A stretch of DNA of 64,000 nt from Bin87 sp965207585. Its GTDB lineage: Bacteria > Chloroflexota > Dehalococcoidia > Lucifugimonadales > UBA3495. Made by a program: the position numbers and the translations under genes. Below, in pieces: positions 24,351 to 33,277 of the stretch (within the stretch, counting starts at the first letter, position 1; each line of letters begins with the position of its first letter). The stretch is from NCBI GenBank assembly GCA_965207585.1, contig CBDBMT010000003.1:3100001-3164000 (forward strand), read 5' to 3'. The notes under the pieces were generated by a model. That model saw only the letters and a list, made by a program, of their open reading frames with translations. It was not told where the DNA came from and ran no database searches.

Positions 24351-25133
24351 ATGATCTGGTGCCGTTTTCAGTTGGGTGAAAAGCAGAGCTTCGGCATCGT
24401 CGATGGTGACCGAGTGACCGAAGTGTGGGGCGACCCGCTGGAGGACTATGCGGTCACCAACCACACCTACCCGTTGGCCGAGGTAAAGCTGCTGGCGCCC
24501 ATCAAGCCCGGAATGCTGTACGCTGCGGGGCCCAACTACCGGGGCCACGTGGAAGGCATGGCAGCCCGGCGCGGCGCGCCTCCTGCATATCCCGACCGCC
24601 CGTCGCCCAATTACCGCTCGGTCCATGCCATCATCGGCACCGAGGAGAATATCGTGGTGCCCGCCGACTGCTCCGGCGCAGTCCAGCCCGAGGGTCAGCT
24701 GGGAGTGGTTATCGGCAAGAAGGCCCGCAAAGTGCCCGCCAGCGAGGCGCTGGACTACGTCTTTGGCTACACCATCGGCAACGACATCAGTCAACGTCCG
24801 TGGCAGCAGGCTGACCGCACCATGTTCCGCGGGAAGAACTGCGACACCTGGAAACCCATGGGCCCGTGGATCGTTACCGGCCTGGACCCCAAGGGTTTTC
24901 GTATCATCGTCCGCCACAACGGCGAGGTGTGGGAGGACTTCTCCTCCGCCGATCAGATCTGGGACACCGCCACCTGGATCCACGAGCTCAGCAACTATGC
25001 CACCCTGTATCCCGGAGACGTGCTCTGGATGGGCACCGAGGGAGCGGACGGCGACATGTTCCCCGGCGACACCATCGAGGTGGAGATCAGCGGCATCGGC
25101 ACGCTGCGGAACTATGTGGTGGCGGAGGACTAA
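24351..25133 (+). CDS. Fumarylacetoacetate hydrolase-family protein
   Basis: 260 residues of the FAH superfamily, whose members hydrolyse, decarboxylate or hydrate beta-keto acid-like substrates at a Mg or Ca site. The short N-terminal domain is followed by the FAH core with G-P-N-Y-R-G-H, I-I-G, Y-T-I-G-N-D-I-S and the C-terminal P-G-D-T-I-E-V-E-I. The metal-binding E-x-E motif reads E-G-Q here: Glu114 is kept but the second acid is Gln116; the third ligand Asp145 is present. This may weaken or change metal binding. GAGGAG precedes the ATG. The neighbouring 2-hydroxyacid dehydrogenase suggests a catabolic pathway for small acids. Confidence 0.88.
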   Translation: MIWCRFQLGEKQSFGIVDGDRVTEVWGDPLEDYAVTNHTYPLAEVKLLAPIKPGMLYAAGPNYRGHVEGMAARRGAPPAYPDRPSPNYRSVHAIIGTEENIVVPADCSGAVQPEGQLGVVIGKKARKVPASEALDYVFGYTIGNDISQRPWQQADRTMFRGKNCDTWKPMGPWIVTGLDPKGFRIIVRHNGEVWEDFSSADQIWDTATWIHELSNYATLYPGDVLWMGTEGADGDMFPGDTIEVEISGIGTLRNYVVAED

Positions 25134-25208
25134 ACCAAAGCCAAGCTGAAACACGCGGGAGCGGCAGAATGTTCAAATCGGGTACAGAAATCGTGCTCTC
25201 TCGTCAGG

Positions 25209-25988
25209 CTACGGTTCTCTCCCACGCAGTCGCTCTCTGAGGCAGGCCAGTTCGGCTTCCGCGGCGTCGGCGCGGGCTTCGGCCTGGCTGCGGGCGGCCT
25301 GCTCGAGATTGAGTGCGGCTTCGGCGACGATGGCACGGGCTTCGGCGGTATCGGCCCGGGCTTCAGCGGCATTGCGCTTGTCTATCGTCATCCCCGTTGC
25401 CGGGTCCAGCGCGTCGAACTCCTCGCCATTCCAGTAAAACACCACGTCCAGCAACTCGCTACGGCTGCGTACCGAACCGTCCACGCCGTACTCCGACGGA
25501 TACTCCTCATACTCACCGTTCACCAACCGCTCACCCGTAATCGGCTTGCCGTATAGCCGGCCGCCGGTGGGGTCAAACCGCCAGTACTCCTGTATTTTCA
25601 GCCGCTGGTACAACTCCCGCTTCCAGCCCAGATCGTTCGCCGCCGTGCTTGGCGACGCCACTTCCATTACGAAGTCCGGCGCCTTCCCGATTTCCCAAAT
25701 CCAGAAGTTCGGCAGGTTCTCCCGTATTCCCGCATTATCCACGTCAAAGGCTATGAACAGGTCGGGCTTAACCCGCCGGTTGCCGTCGGTTACGTCGTAG
25801 GAGACAAACACTTCGCCCGAGATGAATACGTCCCGCTGGTTTTCATAACGTTGGCGGAGGAGATGACCGATTCGGTCAATGGGCGACTCTTGCTGCATAC
25901 CGTCCTCGACGGGATCCGGTTCTTCGTAGAAGATGTCGGGCAGGGTTCGCACCTTCCAGGCATTGGTGATGATTCGGGTGGCGGCCAT
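25209..25988 (-). CDS. Uma2-family (DUF820) putative nuclease-fold protein
   Basis: 259 residues. The N-terminal 190 match the Uma2/DUF820 fold of the PD-(D/E)XK superfamily: V-K-P-D-L-F-I-A-F-D, then D-F-V-M-E-V-A-S-P-S-T and K-R-E-L-Y-Q-R-L-K-I-Q-E-Y-W. The putative catalytic Asp, Glu and Lys are present. The last 50 residues are an A-E-A-R-A-type repeat likely to form a coiled coil. The family is common in cyanobacteria and Chloroflexota, often in many copies, without a settled role. GGAGG precedes the ATG. It appears to be a single-gene unit. Confidence 0.85.
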   Translation of the reverse strand: MAATRIITNAWKVRTLPDIFYEEPDPVEDGMQQESPIDRIGHLLRQRYENQRDVFISGEVFVSYDVTDGNRRVKPDLFIAFDVDNAGIRENLPNFWIWEIGKAPDFVMEVASPSTAANDLGWKRELYQRLKIQEYWRFDPTGGRLYGKPITGERLVNGEYEEYPSEYGVDGSVRSRSELLDVVFYWNGEEFDALDPATGMTIDKRNAAEARADTAEARAIVAEAALNLEQAARSQAEARADAAEAELACLRERLRGREP

Positions 25989-26071
25989 GGGAGAGCCTCC
26001 GGCGCGGGGCGGCGGGTTGGGACAGCTGAAGTATATGCCGCCTCCGCGGCGCGCTCAATAATCCTGATCCC

Positions 26072-29000
26072 TCAGGCCGTTACGTACCCGTTCTTCAAAT
26101 CCCACGTCACCGCATCCACATCTCTGCCTCTGGGTAAACCATATCCCCCGCCGCCGGAGGACAGGCAGATGATATGGTCGCCGGGGTTGACGACGACGCC
26201 GACTTCCTTGGAGCCCAGGACCCGCTCGGTTCCGTTTGACGTGATCTTGTAGCGGTGGGGCAGGCCGTCGGTTGCGCCGAAGAGTCCGAAGGGCGGAACC
26301 ACGATGCCGTCGCCGGCGGTGTTGAGCAAGGCGGGGCCGTCGCCCTCGTAGACCAGGTCGCACAATGCGCCCAGACCGCCGCGCCAGGCGCCCACTCCGC
26401 CCGAATCGGGCCGCAGCTCGTGACGCTCGACGAAGAAGGGGAACCGCTCCTCCGTCACCTCGATGCTGGGCGACCTGATCCCGCCGGCCACGTTGATCTC
26501 GCCCACGTTGGACCATCCGTCGAAACCCTCCGATGCGCCGCCGCCGCCCCGGGCCAGGAAGAAGTGCCAGATGAACTGCCGTCCCGTCCGCGGATCCTTG
26601 CCGGTGATAGCGTAGCGCAACCGGCGGGAGAACCCGGCGGAGACGGCAGCGGGAATCGCCGGCGCCAGCGCCTTGAACACTGCCTCCACCACCTCCTCGG
26701 CGCAGTGGTTGGTGCTCATGCACACCGGCGCCGGAGGGTTGGCGTTGACCACCAGCCCGCGCGGCGCGATGATCTGCACCGGACGCATCGAACCCTCGTT
26801 GCGGGCAATGTCCATCGGGGCGAGATACATGATGGCGGCATGGGCCAGGGAGCGGGTGTTGGCGTAGGCGCTGTTGATAAACCCCTCCACCTGCGGGCTG
26901 GAATCGCTCAGGTCGATGGTCATCGAGTCGCCGGCGATGCAGACCTTCGCACGGATGGGCACCAGCTTACTGTCGAACCCGTCGTCGTCCACCAGCGACT
27001 CGCCGTGGTACACGCCGTCGGGCCAACCGGATATGAATTGGCGCACCTGCCGCTCGGTGGCATTCAGGATTTCGGCCACCACCGCCATAAGTCGGTCGGC
27101 GCCGTAGTCGGCCAGCAGCGCTTCGATGCGCTGGGCGGCCAGCATCACCGAGCCGATCTGGGCGTTGAGGTCGCCCAGGAAGTTTTCCGGCTGGCGGACG
27201 TTGGCCGACATCATCTGCAATAGGTCGTAGCGAGGGATGCCACGGTCGTAAATCCGCAACGGAGGCAAGCGCAGGCCTTCCTGGAAGATCTCGTTGGCGC
27301 CCGGGTTGTAGCCGCCGTGGGTGCCCCCGCCGACATCGCTGTGGTGCGCCCGGTTGACACCATAGAACAGCAGCCGCCCCTGGTGGAACACCGGCCGGAT
27401 GATTGTGATGTCCGGCAGGTGGCTGCCTCCGAAGTACGGGTCATTCAGAATGAACAGATCGCCATCATGGATGTCGTCGCCGAAATAGTCGCGAACGGCG
27501 GCACCGGCCACGGGCAGCGCGCTAATGTGAACGGGGATGCCCTCGCCCTGGGCCACCAGCTGGCAGTCGCCGTCCAGGATCGCCGTGGAAAAATCCCGGC
27601 TGGAGTTGAGGATCTGGGACATGGCCGTGCGCAGCATCGCCTCGGTCATCTCCTGGGCGATGGACTCCAGGCGGTGCTCGACCACCGCCAGGGTGATGGG
27701 GTCTGCCTCCGCGGGATCGACATTACCATCCGCAGGGTCGGAAACAGCCTCCAGGTCGATTGCGAGCTCGACGCCGCCCATAGCATCCACCCGGGCGTGG
27801 TCGCCCGGCAATACCAGAATGGTTGTGAACTCCGATTCCAGGATCGCTGGGCCGGGTATTTTCGCACCCGCCGGCAGACCGTCGGCGGCATAAGTTGGAA
27901 CGTCGCGCCATCCGCCCATGTAGACGCGGCGCGAGCCCAAGCTCGCTGCCACATCCCCTGTGCTCGCATGGTCCAACTGAGCGATGCGGGGCAGCCTGCC
28001 GATGGCCGCCACCCGGAGGGTGACCAACCGCACCTCCTGCTCCTGCTGGCTGTACGAATACAGTTCCTCGTACCTGCGGTGGAAATTGGATGTCAGCTCG
28101 GCGACGAACTCAGAGTGCGGCTGCGCCGGGTCTGGCAGCGGCACCGTGACCTCGTAAATCTGATCCAGGTACCGCATGTCGGCGGAGTACTGAATCTCCA
28201 CTGCTTCCGCGGCAACGCCTTGGGACAGCAGTTTTTCCCGGCCCTGCGCCCCCAATTCATCGAGGATCCCTCGCAGTTCGCTCAGGTCGAGACGGTCCAG
28301 GCTGACCGGGTATGACCGGAAGTAATCGTACTTGATATCGGTGTTCAGCATCCCGTAAGCGGACAGCACCGGCGCCGAGGATGGGATGTACACCTTGCTC
28401 ACCTGGAGCTGCCGCGCGACCTCGGAGGCGTGGAGGCCCGACGCACCCCCGAAGCCCATCATGGTGAAGTCCCGGGGGTCAACCCCGCGTTGAACCGACA
28501 TCAGGCGAATACCCTCGGCGATGGCCGTGCAAACCACCTTGTACACGCCGTAGGCCGCTTCGGCGTCGGACAGTGCCAGCGGGACGGCGACGTGCTGGCT
28601 CAGGGCCCGACCGGCGGCGGAGGCATCAAGGCTGGCCCGGCCGCCGAGGAAATTGTTCGCATCCAGGTATCCGAGCGCGAGGCTCGCATCCGTTACGGTG
28701 GGATCGGCGCCGCCCTTGCCGTAGCAGGCCGGGCCCGGATCCGCGCCGGCGCTGTCGGGGCCGACGTGCAGGATACCGCCCTCATCGACGCGGGCGATGC
28801 TGCCGCCGCCGGCTCCCAGCGTGTGGATGTCGATCATGGGGGCGGCGATTTTCCAGCCGGCCTCGAACTTCTCGTTGGCGATGTGGGGGACGCCGTTTTC
28901 GATCAGCGAAATGTCGGTGCTGGTGCCCCCCATGTCGAAAGCGATGATCCTGGGCTCGTCCAGCAGCTGACCCAGGTAGGCGGCGGCGCTGACCCCGCCG

Positions 29001-29800
29001 GCCGGACCGGACAGAATCGCGCGCACCGCCATGCGGCTGGAATCGTCGATGGGCGCCACCCCGCCGTTGGACTGCATGATCAGCACGTCGTTGAGCTGCG
29101 GGTACGCCTCAAACCGCTCCCCCAGGTGGGAGAGATAGCGACTGAACATGGGACCGACGTAAGAGTTGATCACCGTCGTGCTGAGCCGGTCGAACTCCTT
29201 GATCTGGGGTATGACCTCGTGAGAGAGGGAGGTGTACACGCCGGGAAAGCGCCCGCGTATGATCTCCCCGGCCTGCTGCTCGTGGTCCGGATTGAGGTAC
29301 GAGAATAGGAAGCAGACCGCCAGGGATTCGGCCCCTTCCCGTTGCAGGTAGTCCAACTGCTCTTCCAACGCGGCGATGTCCAGCGGACGATGCACGTTAC
29401 CGTTGGCTCGGATGCGTTCGGGGACTTCCACCCGCAGGTAGCGAGCGGCCAGCGGTTCCACGGGAGTCATCCGCAGGTTGTACCGGTCTTCTTTCAACCC
29501 TTCGCGCATCTCCAGCAGGTCGCGGAAGCCGTCGGTGGTTATGAGCCCTACGGTCGCTCCTTTCCTCTCGACCAGCGTGTTGGTCGCAACGGTCGAACCG
29601 TGGATGACCAGGTCGATCTCGCTAAGAAACTCGTCCAGCGACAATCCGCAGGATGAGGCGGCTTCCTGTAGCCCGGCCATCACGCCTCGGGAAGGGTCAT
29701 CCGGCGTGGTCTGTGTCTTGAAAAAACGGGGCTGCCCGGTCTCGGCGGCCACCACGAAATCCGTGAATGTGCCTCCCACGTCTATCCCAATCTTGTACAC
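26072..29800 (-). CDS. Hydantoinase/oxoprolinase, fused A and B subunits
   Basis: 1242 residues joining the two subunits of ATP-dependent hydantoinase/5-oxoprolinase enzymes. The HyuA part (about 1-690) opens with the ATPase phosphate loop I-D-V-G-G-T-F-T-D-F and contains G-S-T-V-A-T-N-T, D-M-G-G-T-S-T-D and L-G-A-G-G-G-S-I-A. The HyuB part (about 700-1242) has N-S-S-R-D-F-S, H-S-D-V-G-G and N-T-R-S-L-A-H-A. Such enzymes open cyclic amides such as 5-oxoproline or hydantoins, or carboxylate ketones in related complexes. Fusion in one chain is the arrangement of eukaryotic 5-oxoprolinase. GTG start at 29800 with AGGAGG upstream. The substrate is not readable. Confidence 0.93.
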   Translation of the reverse strand: MYKIGIDVGGTFTDFVVAAETGQPRFFKTQTTPDDPSRGVMAGLQEAASSCGLSLDEFLSEIDLVIHGSTVATNTLVERKGATVGLITTDGFRDLLEMREGLKEDRYNLRMTPVEPLAARYLRVEVPERIRANGNVHRPLDIAALEEQLDYLQREGAESLAVCFLFSYLNPDHEQQAGEIIRGRFPGVYTSLSHEVIPQIKEFDRLSTTVINSYVGPMFSRYLSHLGERFEAYPQLNDVLIMQSNGGVAPIDDSSRMAVRAILSGPAGGVSAAAYLGQLLDEPRIIAFDMGGTSTDISLIENGVPHIANEKFEAGWKIAAPMIDIHTLGAGGGSIARVDEGGILHVGPDSAGADPGPACYGKGGADPTVTDASLALGYLDANNFLGGRASLDASAAGRALSQHVAVPLALSDAEAAYGVYKVVCTAIAEGIRLMSVQRGVDPRDFTMMGFGGASGLHASEVARQLQVSKVYIPSSAPVLSAYGMLNTDIKYDYFRSYPVSLDRLDLSELRGILDELGAQGREKLLSQGVAAEAVEIQYSADMRYLDQIYEVTVPLPDPAQPHSEFVAELTSNFHRRYEELYSYSQQEQEVRLVTLRVAAIGRLPRIAQLDHASTGDVAASLGSRRVYMGGWRDVPTYAADGLPAGAKIPGPAILESEFTTILVLPGDHARVDAMGGVELAIDLEAVSDPADGNVDPAEADPITLAVVEHRLESIAQEMTEAMLRTAMSQILNSSRDFSTAILDGDCQLVAQGEGIPVHISALPVAGAAVRDYFGDDIHDGDLFILNDPYFGGSHLPDITIIRPVFHQGRLLFYGVNRAHHSDVGGGTHGGYNPGANEIFQEGLRLPPLRIYDRGIPRYDLLQMMSANVRQPENFLGDLNAQIGSVMLAAQRIEALLADYGADRLMAVVAEILNATERQVRQFISGWPDGVYHGESLVDDDGFDSKLVPIRAKVCIAGDSMTIDLSDSSPQVEGFINSAYANTRSLAHAAIMYLAPMDIARNEGSMRPVQIIAPRGLVVNANPPAPVCMSTNHCAEEVVEAVFKALAPAIPAAVSAGFSRRLRYAITGKDPRTGRQFIWHFFLARGGGGASEGFDGWSNVGEINVAGGIRSPSIEVTEERFPFFVERHELRPDSGGVGAWRGGLGALCDLVYEGDGPALLNTAGDGIVVPPFGLFGATDGLPHRYKITSNGTERVLGSKEVGVVVNPGDHIICLSSGGGGYGLPRGRDVDAVTWDLKNGYVTA

Positions 29801-29985
29801 CTGCGGCCTCCTGATGCTGCTGACGGCGGTAGTTCCCGACCGTCAGCATGATACGTCATGGCGGTAGCGTTCGTATCAGCTGGCCCAGCTTTTTGGCCCG
29901 AAGCGCATTCTTCTCAACCGTCACGATGAAGGAAATCGGAGTCCAGAGGCAAGTCATGGGGCCAAACGGGGGAGGCTGGAGGGTT

Positions 29986-29994
29986 TGCTATACT
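29986..29994 (+). promoter_or_regulatory. Extended -10 promoter for the aminotransferase gene
   Basis: TGCTATACT is an extended -10 element. Initiation about 7 bases later would fall at the AAAGGAGG Shine-Dalgarno sequence, giving a leader of only about 15 bases before the ATG at 30015. No good -35 is seen. Confidence 0.5.
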
Positions 29995-30014
29995 GGCGCG
30001 AAAGGAGGCGGATC

Positions 30015-30920
30015 ATGGCGGATTACACTGCATATTTCAACGGCGAGTGGGTGCCCTTCAGCCAGGTCAAGATCGACCCCATGGACCGAGGCTTCATAGT
30101 GGGAGACGTGATCTTCGACGTGGCCCGGACCTTCAACGGCAAGAGTTTTCGGATGGAGCAGCACATCGACCGGCTCTACCGCTCATTGAAGTACGTCCGC
30201 ATCGATCCCGGACTCTCCCCGCGAGAGATGTACGAAATCAGCGAGGAGGCGATCGCCCGCAACGAACATCTGCGAGACGAGGCGGGGGATTTCACCATAA
30301 CTCAGTTCATTACCCGGGGCCCAGGAAACTCGTCCCGCGACGCCGGGCCTCCCGCGGTTTGCGTGAAGATATCGGCGGCGGCGTTCGGACGCTACGCAAA
30401 GCTGTACCAAGACGGCGCCCACGGCGTAATCACTCGCACCCGGAGCTATCCGGTCGATGCGCTCGACCCCAAGGTCAAGCACTACAGTCGCATGAATTTC
30501 AACCTGGCCGACCTGGAGGCGGCGGACGTGGACCCGGAGGGCTGGCCCATTCTCACGGATTCCGAAGGAAACCTGACCGAAGGGACCGGCTACAACGTTT
30601 TCCTCGTCACTGACGGAGTGATCCGCACGCCGGGCGACCGCAACATCCTCCAGGGAATCTCCAGGGGAATGGTGTTCGACCTGGCAGAGCAGCTTGATAT
30701 TCCCCTGGTGGAGGAAGATCTCCAACCCTATGACATGTACACCGCCGACGAAGCGTTCTTCTCCAGCACCACCCCATGCGTGCTGCCGGTAACCGTTGTG
30801 GATAAGCGGGATATCGGAGACGGACGGCCCGGGCCGGTAGTCCAGCAACTTCTGTCCGCATGGAGTGAGGTCGTCGGGTTGGACATTGTTGACCAGATGG
30901 CCCGGTTCGGCCGGGGCTAA
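30015..30920 (+). CDS. Class IV aminotransferase (branched-chain amino acid aminotransferase-like)
   Basis: 301-residue PLP enzyme of fold type IV, the family of IlvE, D-amino-acid aminotransferase and aminodeoxychorismate lyase. D-R-G-F-I-V-G-D and F-R-M-E-Q-H-I-D-R-L are at the N-terminus. PLP lysine is probably Lys155 in K-H-Y-S-R-M-N. The cofactor-phosphate Glu lies in L-T-E-G-T-G-Y-N-V-F and the C-terminal part has F-F-S-S-T-T-P. Reaction type is an inference; a branched-chain or D-amino-acid substrate are both possible. AAAGGAGG directly precedes the ATG. The flavin monooxygenase follows 117 bases later. Confidence 0.88.
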   Translation: MADYTAYFNGEWVPFSQVKIDPMDRGFIVGDVIFDVARTFNGKSFRMEQHIDRLYRSLKYVRIDPGLSPREMYEISEEAIARNEHLRDEAGDFTITQFITRGPGNSSRDAGPPAVCVKISAAAFGRYAKLYQDGAHGVITRTRSYPVDALDPKVKHYSRMNFNLADLEAADVDPEGWPILTDSEGNLTEGTGYNVFLVTDGVIRTPGDRNILQGISRGMVFDLAEQLDIPLVEEDLQPYDMYTADEAFFSSTTPCVLPVTVVDKRDIGDGRPGPVVQQLLSAWSEVVGLDIVDQMARFGRG

Positions 30921-31037
30921 CAAGGCGTCAAAGCTCGTCAAACTTATCTACCGCCGTCCTGCTTAGATGGACCCCGGCCCAGACCACTGCATTGACTGGA
31001 TCAATGCGACCAAAACCCACGCCCTGGAGTGAAACCA

Positions 31038-32063
31038 ATGAAGTTCGGCATTATGGCCATGCCCCAGCACCCGTCAACCGATTCCGCCACGCAGAGATTT
31101 CAGGAAACGGTGGAATTGACCCGGCTGGCCCGGGACGCGGGGTTCGGCTCGATCGCCTGCGGGCAGCATTTCCTGTCGCCTCCCTACCAGAACCTCCAGA
31201 GCATCCCCCTGCTGGCGCGGTTGGCCGCGGATTCGGGCGACATGCAGCTGGTGCTGTCCATTCTGCTGCTACCCCTGTATTCGCCCGCCGACGTGGCCGA
31301 AACCGTGGCGACGCTGGACGTGATCAGCGAGGGGCGTATCGTGCTGGGCGTGGGCCTTGGGTATCGCGACATCGAATACCAGGCGTTCAACGTGGAGCGG
31401 CGGCACCGCGTCGGACGTTTCCTGGAGAGCCTGGAACTCGTGCGCCGGCTGTGGACCGAGGACGAGGTGACGTTCCACGGCCAACACTTCAACCTTGACA
31501 ATGCCACCTGTGCTATCCGACCGGTGCAACAGCCGCACCCGCCGATATGGGTGGCCGCCAACTTCGACACCGTGGTCAGAAGGGCCGGCGAACTCGGCCT
31601 GCCCTGGTTCGTCAACCCGCATGCCACGCTGGCCACGCTGGAAAGGCAAACGGCGATTTACAAGGAGGGACTGGAGGCTGGTGGGCAGGAGATGCCGCCC
31701 GAGATGCCCATCATCAAGGAAATGCACATCGCTCCGACCCACGAAGAGGCGGTGCGCAACGCCCAGCCCTACATGGAAGCCAAGTACCAGGCTTATGCCG
31801 ACTGGGGCCAGGACAAAGCTCTGCCGGGTGAAGAGGATTTCCGGATCCCGTTTGAAGAACTGGCCCGGGACCGGTTCATCCTCGGCAGCGGAGAAGAAGT
31901 TATCCAGCAGATAGAAGACCACCACCAGCGCGTCGGGGCGAACCACTTCATGTTCCGGATCTGGTATCCGGGGATGGATGCCCGTATGGCGATGAGCGTG
32001 GTGGAGCAGATGGGCGACAGCGTGATTCCGTATTTCGAAAGCCGGTATGGCGCAGAAAACTGA
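31038..32063 (+). CDS. LLM-class flavin-dependent oxidoreductase
   Basis: 341 residues with the bacterial luciferase-like TIM barrel. Motifs are K-F-G-I-M-A at the N-terminus, the A-x-x-x-G-F-x-S strand, a central G-R-I-V-L-G-V-G-L-G-Y-R motif and P-H-P-P-I-W-V-A-A-N. Such proteins use FMNH2 or F420 to oxidise diverse organic molecules; the family is strongly expanded in SAR202-type Chloroflexota. Flavin specificity and substrate cannot be told. GGAG lies 8 bases before the ATG at 31038; a GTG three codons upstream is possible. Confidence 0.9.
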   Translation: MKFGIMAMPQHPSTDSATQRFQETVELTRLARDAGFGSIACGQHFLSPPYQNLQSIPLLARLAADSGDMQLVLSILLLPLYSPADVAETVATLDVISEGRIVLGVGLGYRDIEYQAFNVERRHRVGRFLESLELVRRLWTEDEVTFHGQHFNLDNATCAIRPVQQPHPPIWVAANFDTVVRRAGELGLPWFVNPHATLATLERQTAIYKEGLEAGGQEMPPEMPIIKEMHIAPTHEEAVRNAQPYMEAKYQAYADWGQDKALPGEEDFRIPFEELARDRFILGSGEEVIQQIEDHHQRVGANHFMFRIWYPGMDARMAMSVVEQMGDSVIPYFESRYGAEN

Positions 32064-32073
32064 CCGACCCCGG

Positions 32074-32103
32074 TTGACTGGCCCGGCTGACCATCCATAT
32101 ACT
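32074..32103 (+). promoter_or_regulatory. Promoter for the yvcK-glmS run
   Basis: TTGACT (32074-32079) and TATACT (32098-32103) with an 18-base spacer. The yvcK ATG is 63 bases downstream. It lies just after the flavin monooxygenase stop and so separates the two units. Confidence 0.65.
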
Positions 32104-32165
32104 GCTACGGGCCCAAACTCGGCGACAAGGCTATTTGCCTACGGGATTCGACGGGTTTCGGCCGT

Positions 32166-33260
32166 ATGCCGATGAGCAATAAGAAAATCGTCGTAGTCGG
32201 CGGCGGGACTGGCAACCACACCACCCTGACTGGACTACGATCCCGTGACTGCGACGTCACGGCGATAGTGGCAATGACCGACAGCGGAGGCAGCAGTGGT
32301 CGCCTGCGCGAAGAGATGGGTCACCTGCCGCCGGGGGACCTGCGTCGCTGCCTGATGGCTCTGGCCTCGGATTCCGCCGAATCGAACCTGATGCGGCGCC
32401 TGTTCGACTACCGTTTCTCCACCGGCGACGGCCTGAGTGGCCACAGTTTCGGCAACCTGCTCCTGGCCGCCCTTACCGAGGTCACTGGCGATACCATCAC
32501 GGCGATAGATGAAGCGGCTCGGATCCTCGGGATTCGGGGTACAGTGCTGCCGGTCACATTGACACGCTCCACCCTGTGCGCCCGATTGGTGGACGGTTCG
32601 GAGCTGATCGGCGAATCGGCCATCGACCTGAGGAACAACAACCTCGACGTCGCCATCGATTACATTTACCTGGACCCGAAGGCGTACGTGTATCCCCCGG
32701 TCCTGGATGCAATTGCCGAGGCGGACGCCATCGTGCTGGGCCCGGGCGATATTTACACCAGCGTGTTGCCAAACTTACTGGTGGAGGATGTGGCGCAGGC
32801 TATCAACGACTCCGACGCCATCAAGATCCACGTCTGCAACCTGATGACCAAGCCCAACGAGAGCGCTGGGTTCCGCACTTCGGATTTCCTGGCCCTGCTC
32901 ATGGAATACCTGGGGACGAGCCAGCCTCTGGACTTTCTGCTGGTCAACAGCACGCCGGTGCCTCCGCGCTTGCTGGAACGCTATGCGGGGGAGGGCCAGT
33001 GCCCGGTGACTGTGGACGAGCCAGCCTCCCTCACGATGGTCGGACGGATCGTGGAGCGACCATTGCTGGCGCCCGGAGTGTTCATCCGCCACAGTCCCAC
33101 CGCCCTGGCGGCTGCGATAATGGACCTAGTTGATTCCTCGGTCGGGCGCAGTCAAGAGGCGTCGCGACAGCCGCTGGTGTTCGACTGTGACGACCCGGGC
33201 GATGTGATGGTGCCTGAAGAAACCATGACCGTCGGCAGCGCCAGCGCCGACGGGGACTGA
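32166..33260 (+). CDS. yvcK: YvcK/CofD-like gluconeogenesis factor
   Basis: 364-residue CofD-like Rossmann protein. In Firmicutes and Actinobacteria YvcK binds UDP-GlcNAc and controls cell-wall precursor supply and growth on gluconeogenic carbon. The N-terminal V-V-V-G-G-G-T-G loop, M-T-D-S-G-G-S-S-G, P-P-G-D-L-R and G-H-S-F-G-N-L motifs are all present. It ends 17 bases before glmS, the enzyme that makes the amino-sugar precursor of UDP-GlcNAc, which supports a role in the same pathway. A promoter lies about 65 bases upstream. Confidence 0.92.
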   Translation: MPMSNKKIVVVGGGTGNHTTLTGLRSRDCDVTAIVAMTDSGGSSGRLREEMGHLPPGDLRRCLMALASDSAESNLMRRLFDYRFSTGDGLSGHSFGNLLLAALTEVTGDTITAIDEAARILGIRGTVLPVTLTRSTLCARLVDGSELIGESAIDLRNNNLDVAIDYIYLDPKAYVYPPVLDAIAEADAIVLGPGDIYTSVLPNLLVEDVAQAINDSDAIKIHVCNLMTKPNESAGFRTSDFLALLMEYLGTSQPLDFLLVNSTPVPPRLLERYAGEGQCPVTVDEPASLTMVGRIVERPLLAPGVFIRHSPTALAAAIMDLVDSSVGRSQEASRQPLVFDCDDPGDVMVPEETMTVGSASADGD

Positions 33261-33277
33261 CAAGCCGGCTCGCAGGT

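Noticed and set aside
25220..25370. Short direct repeats (GCTTCGGC-type) suggesting a CRISPR or satellite
   Set aside because: They are the codons of the Ala/Glu/Arg coiled-coil tail of the Uma2 protein, with no regular spacers.
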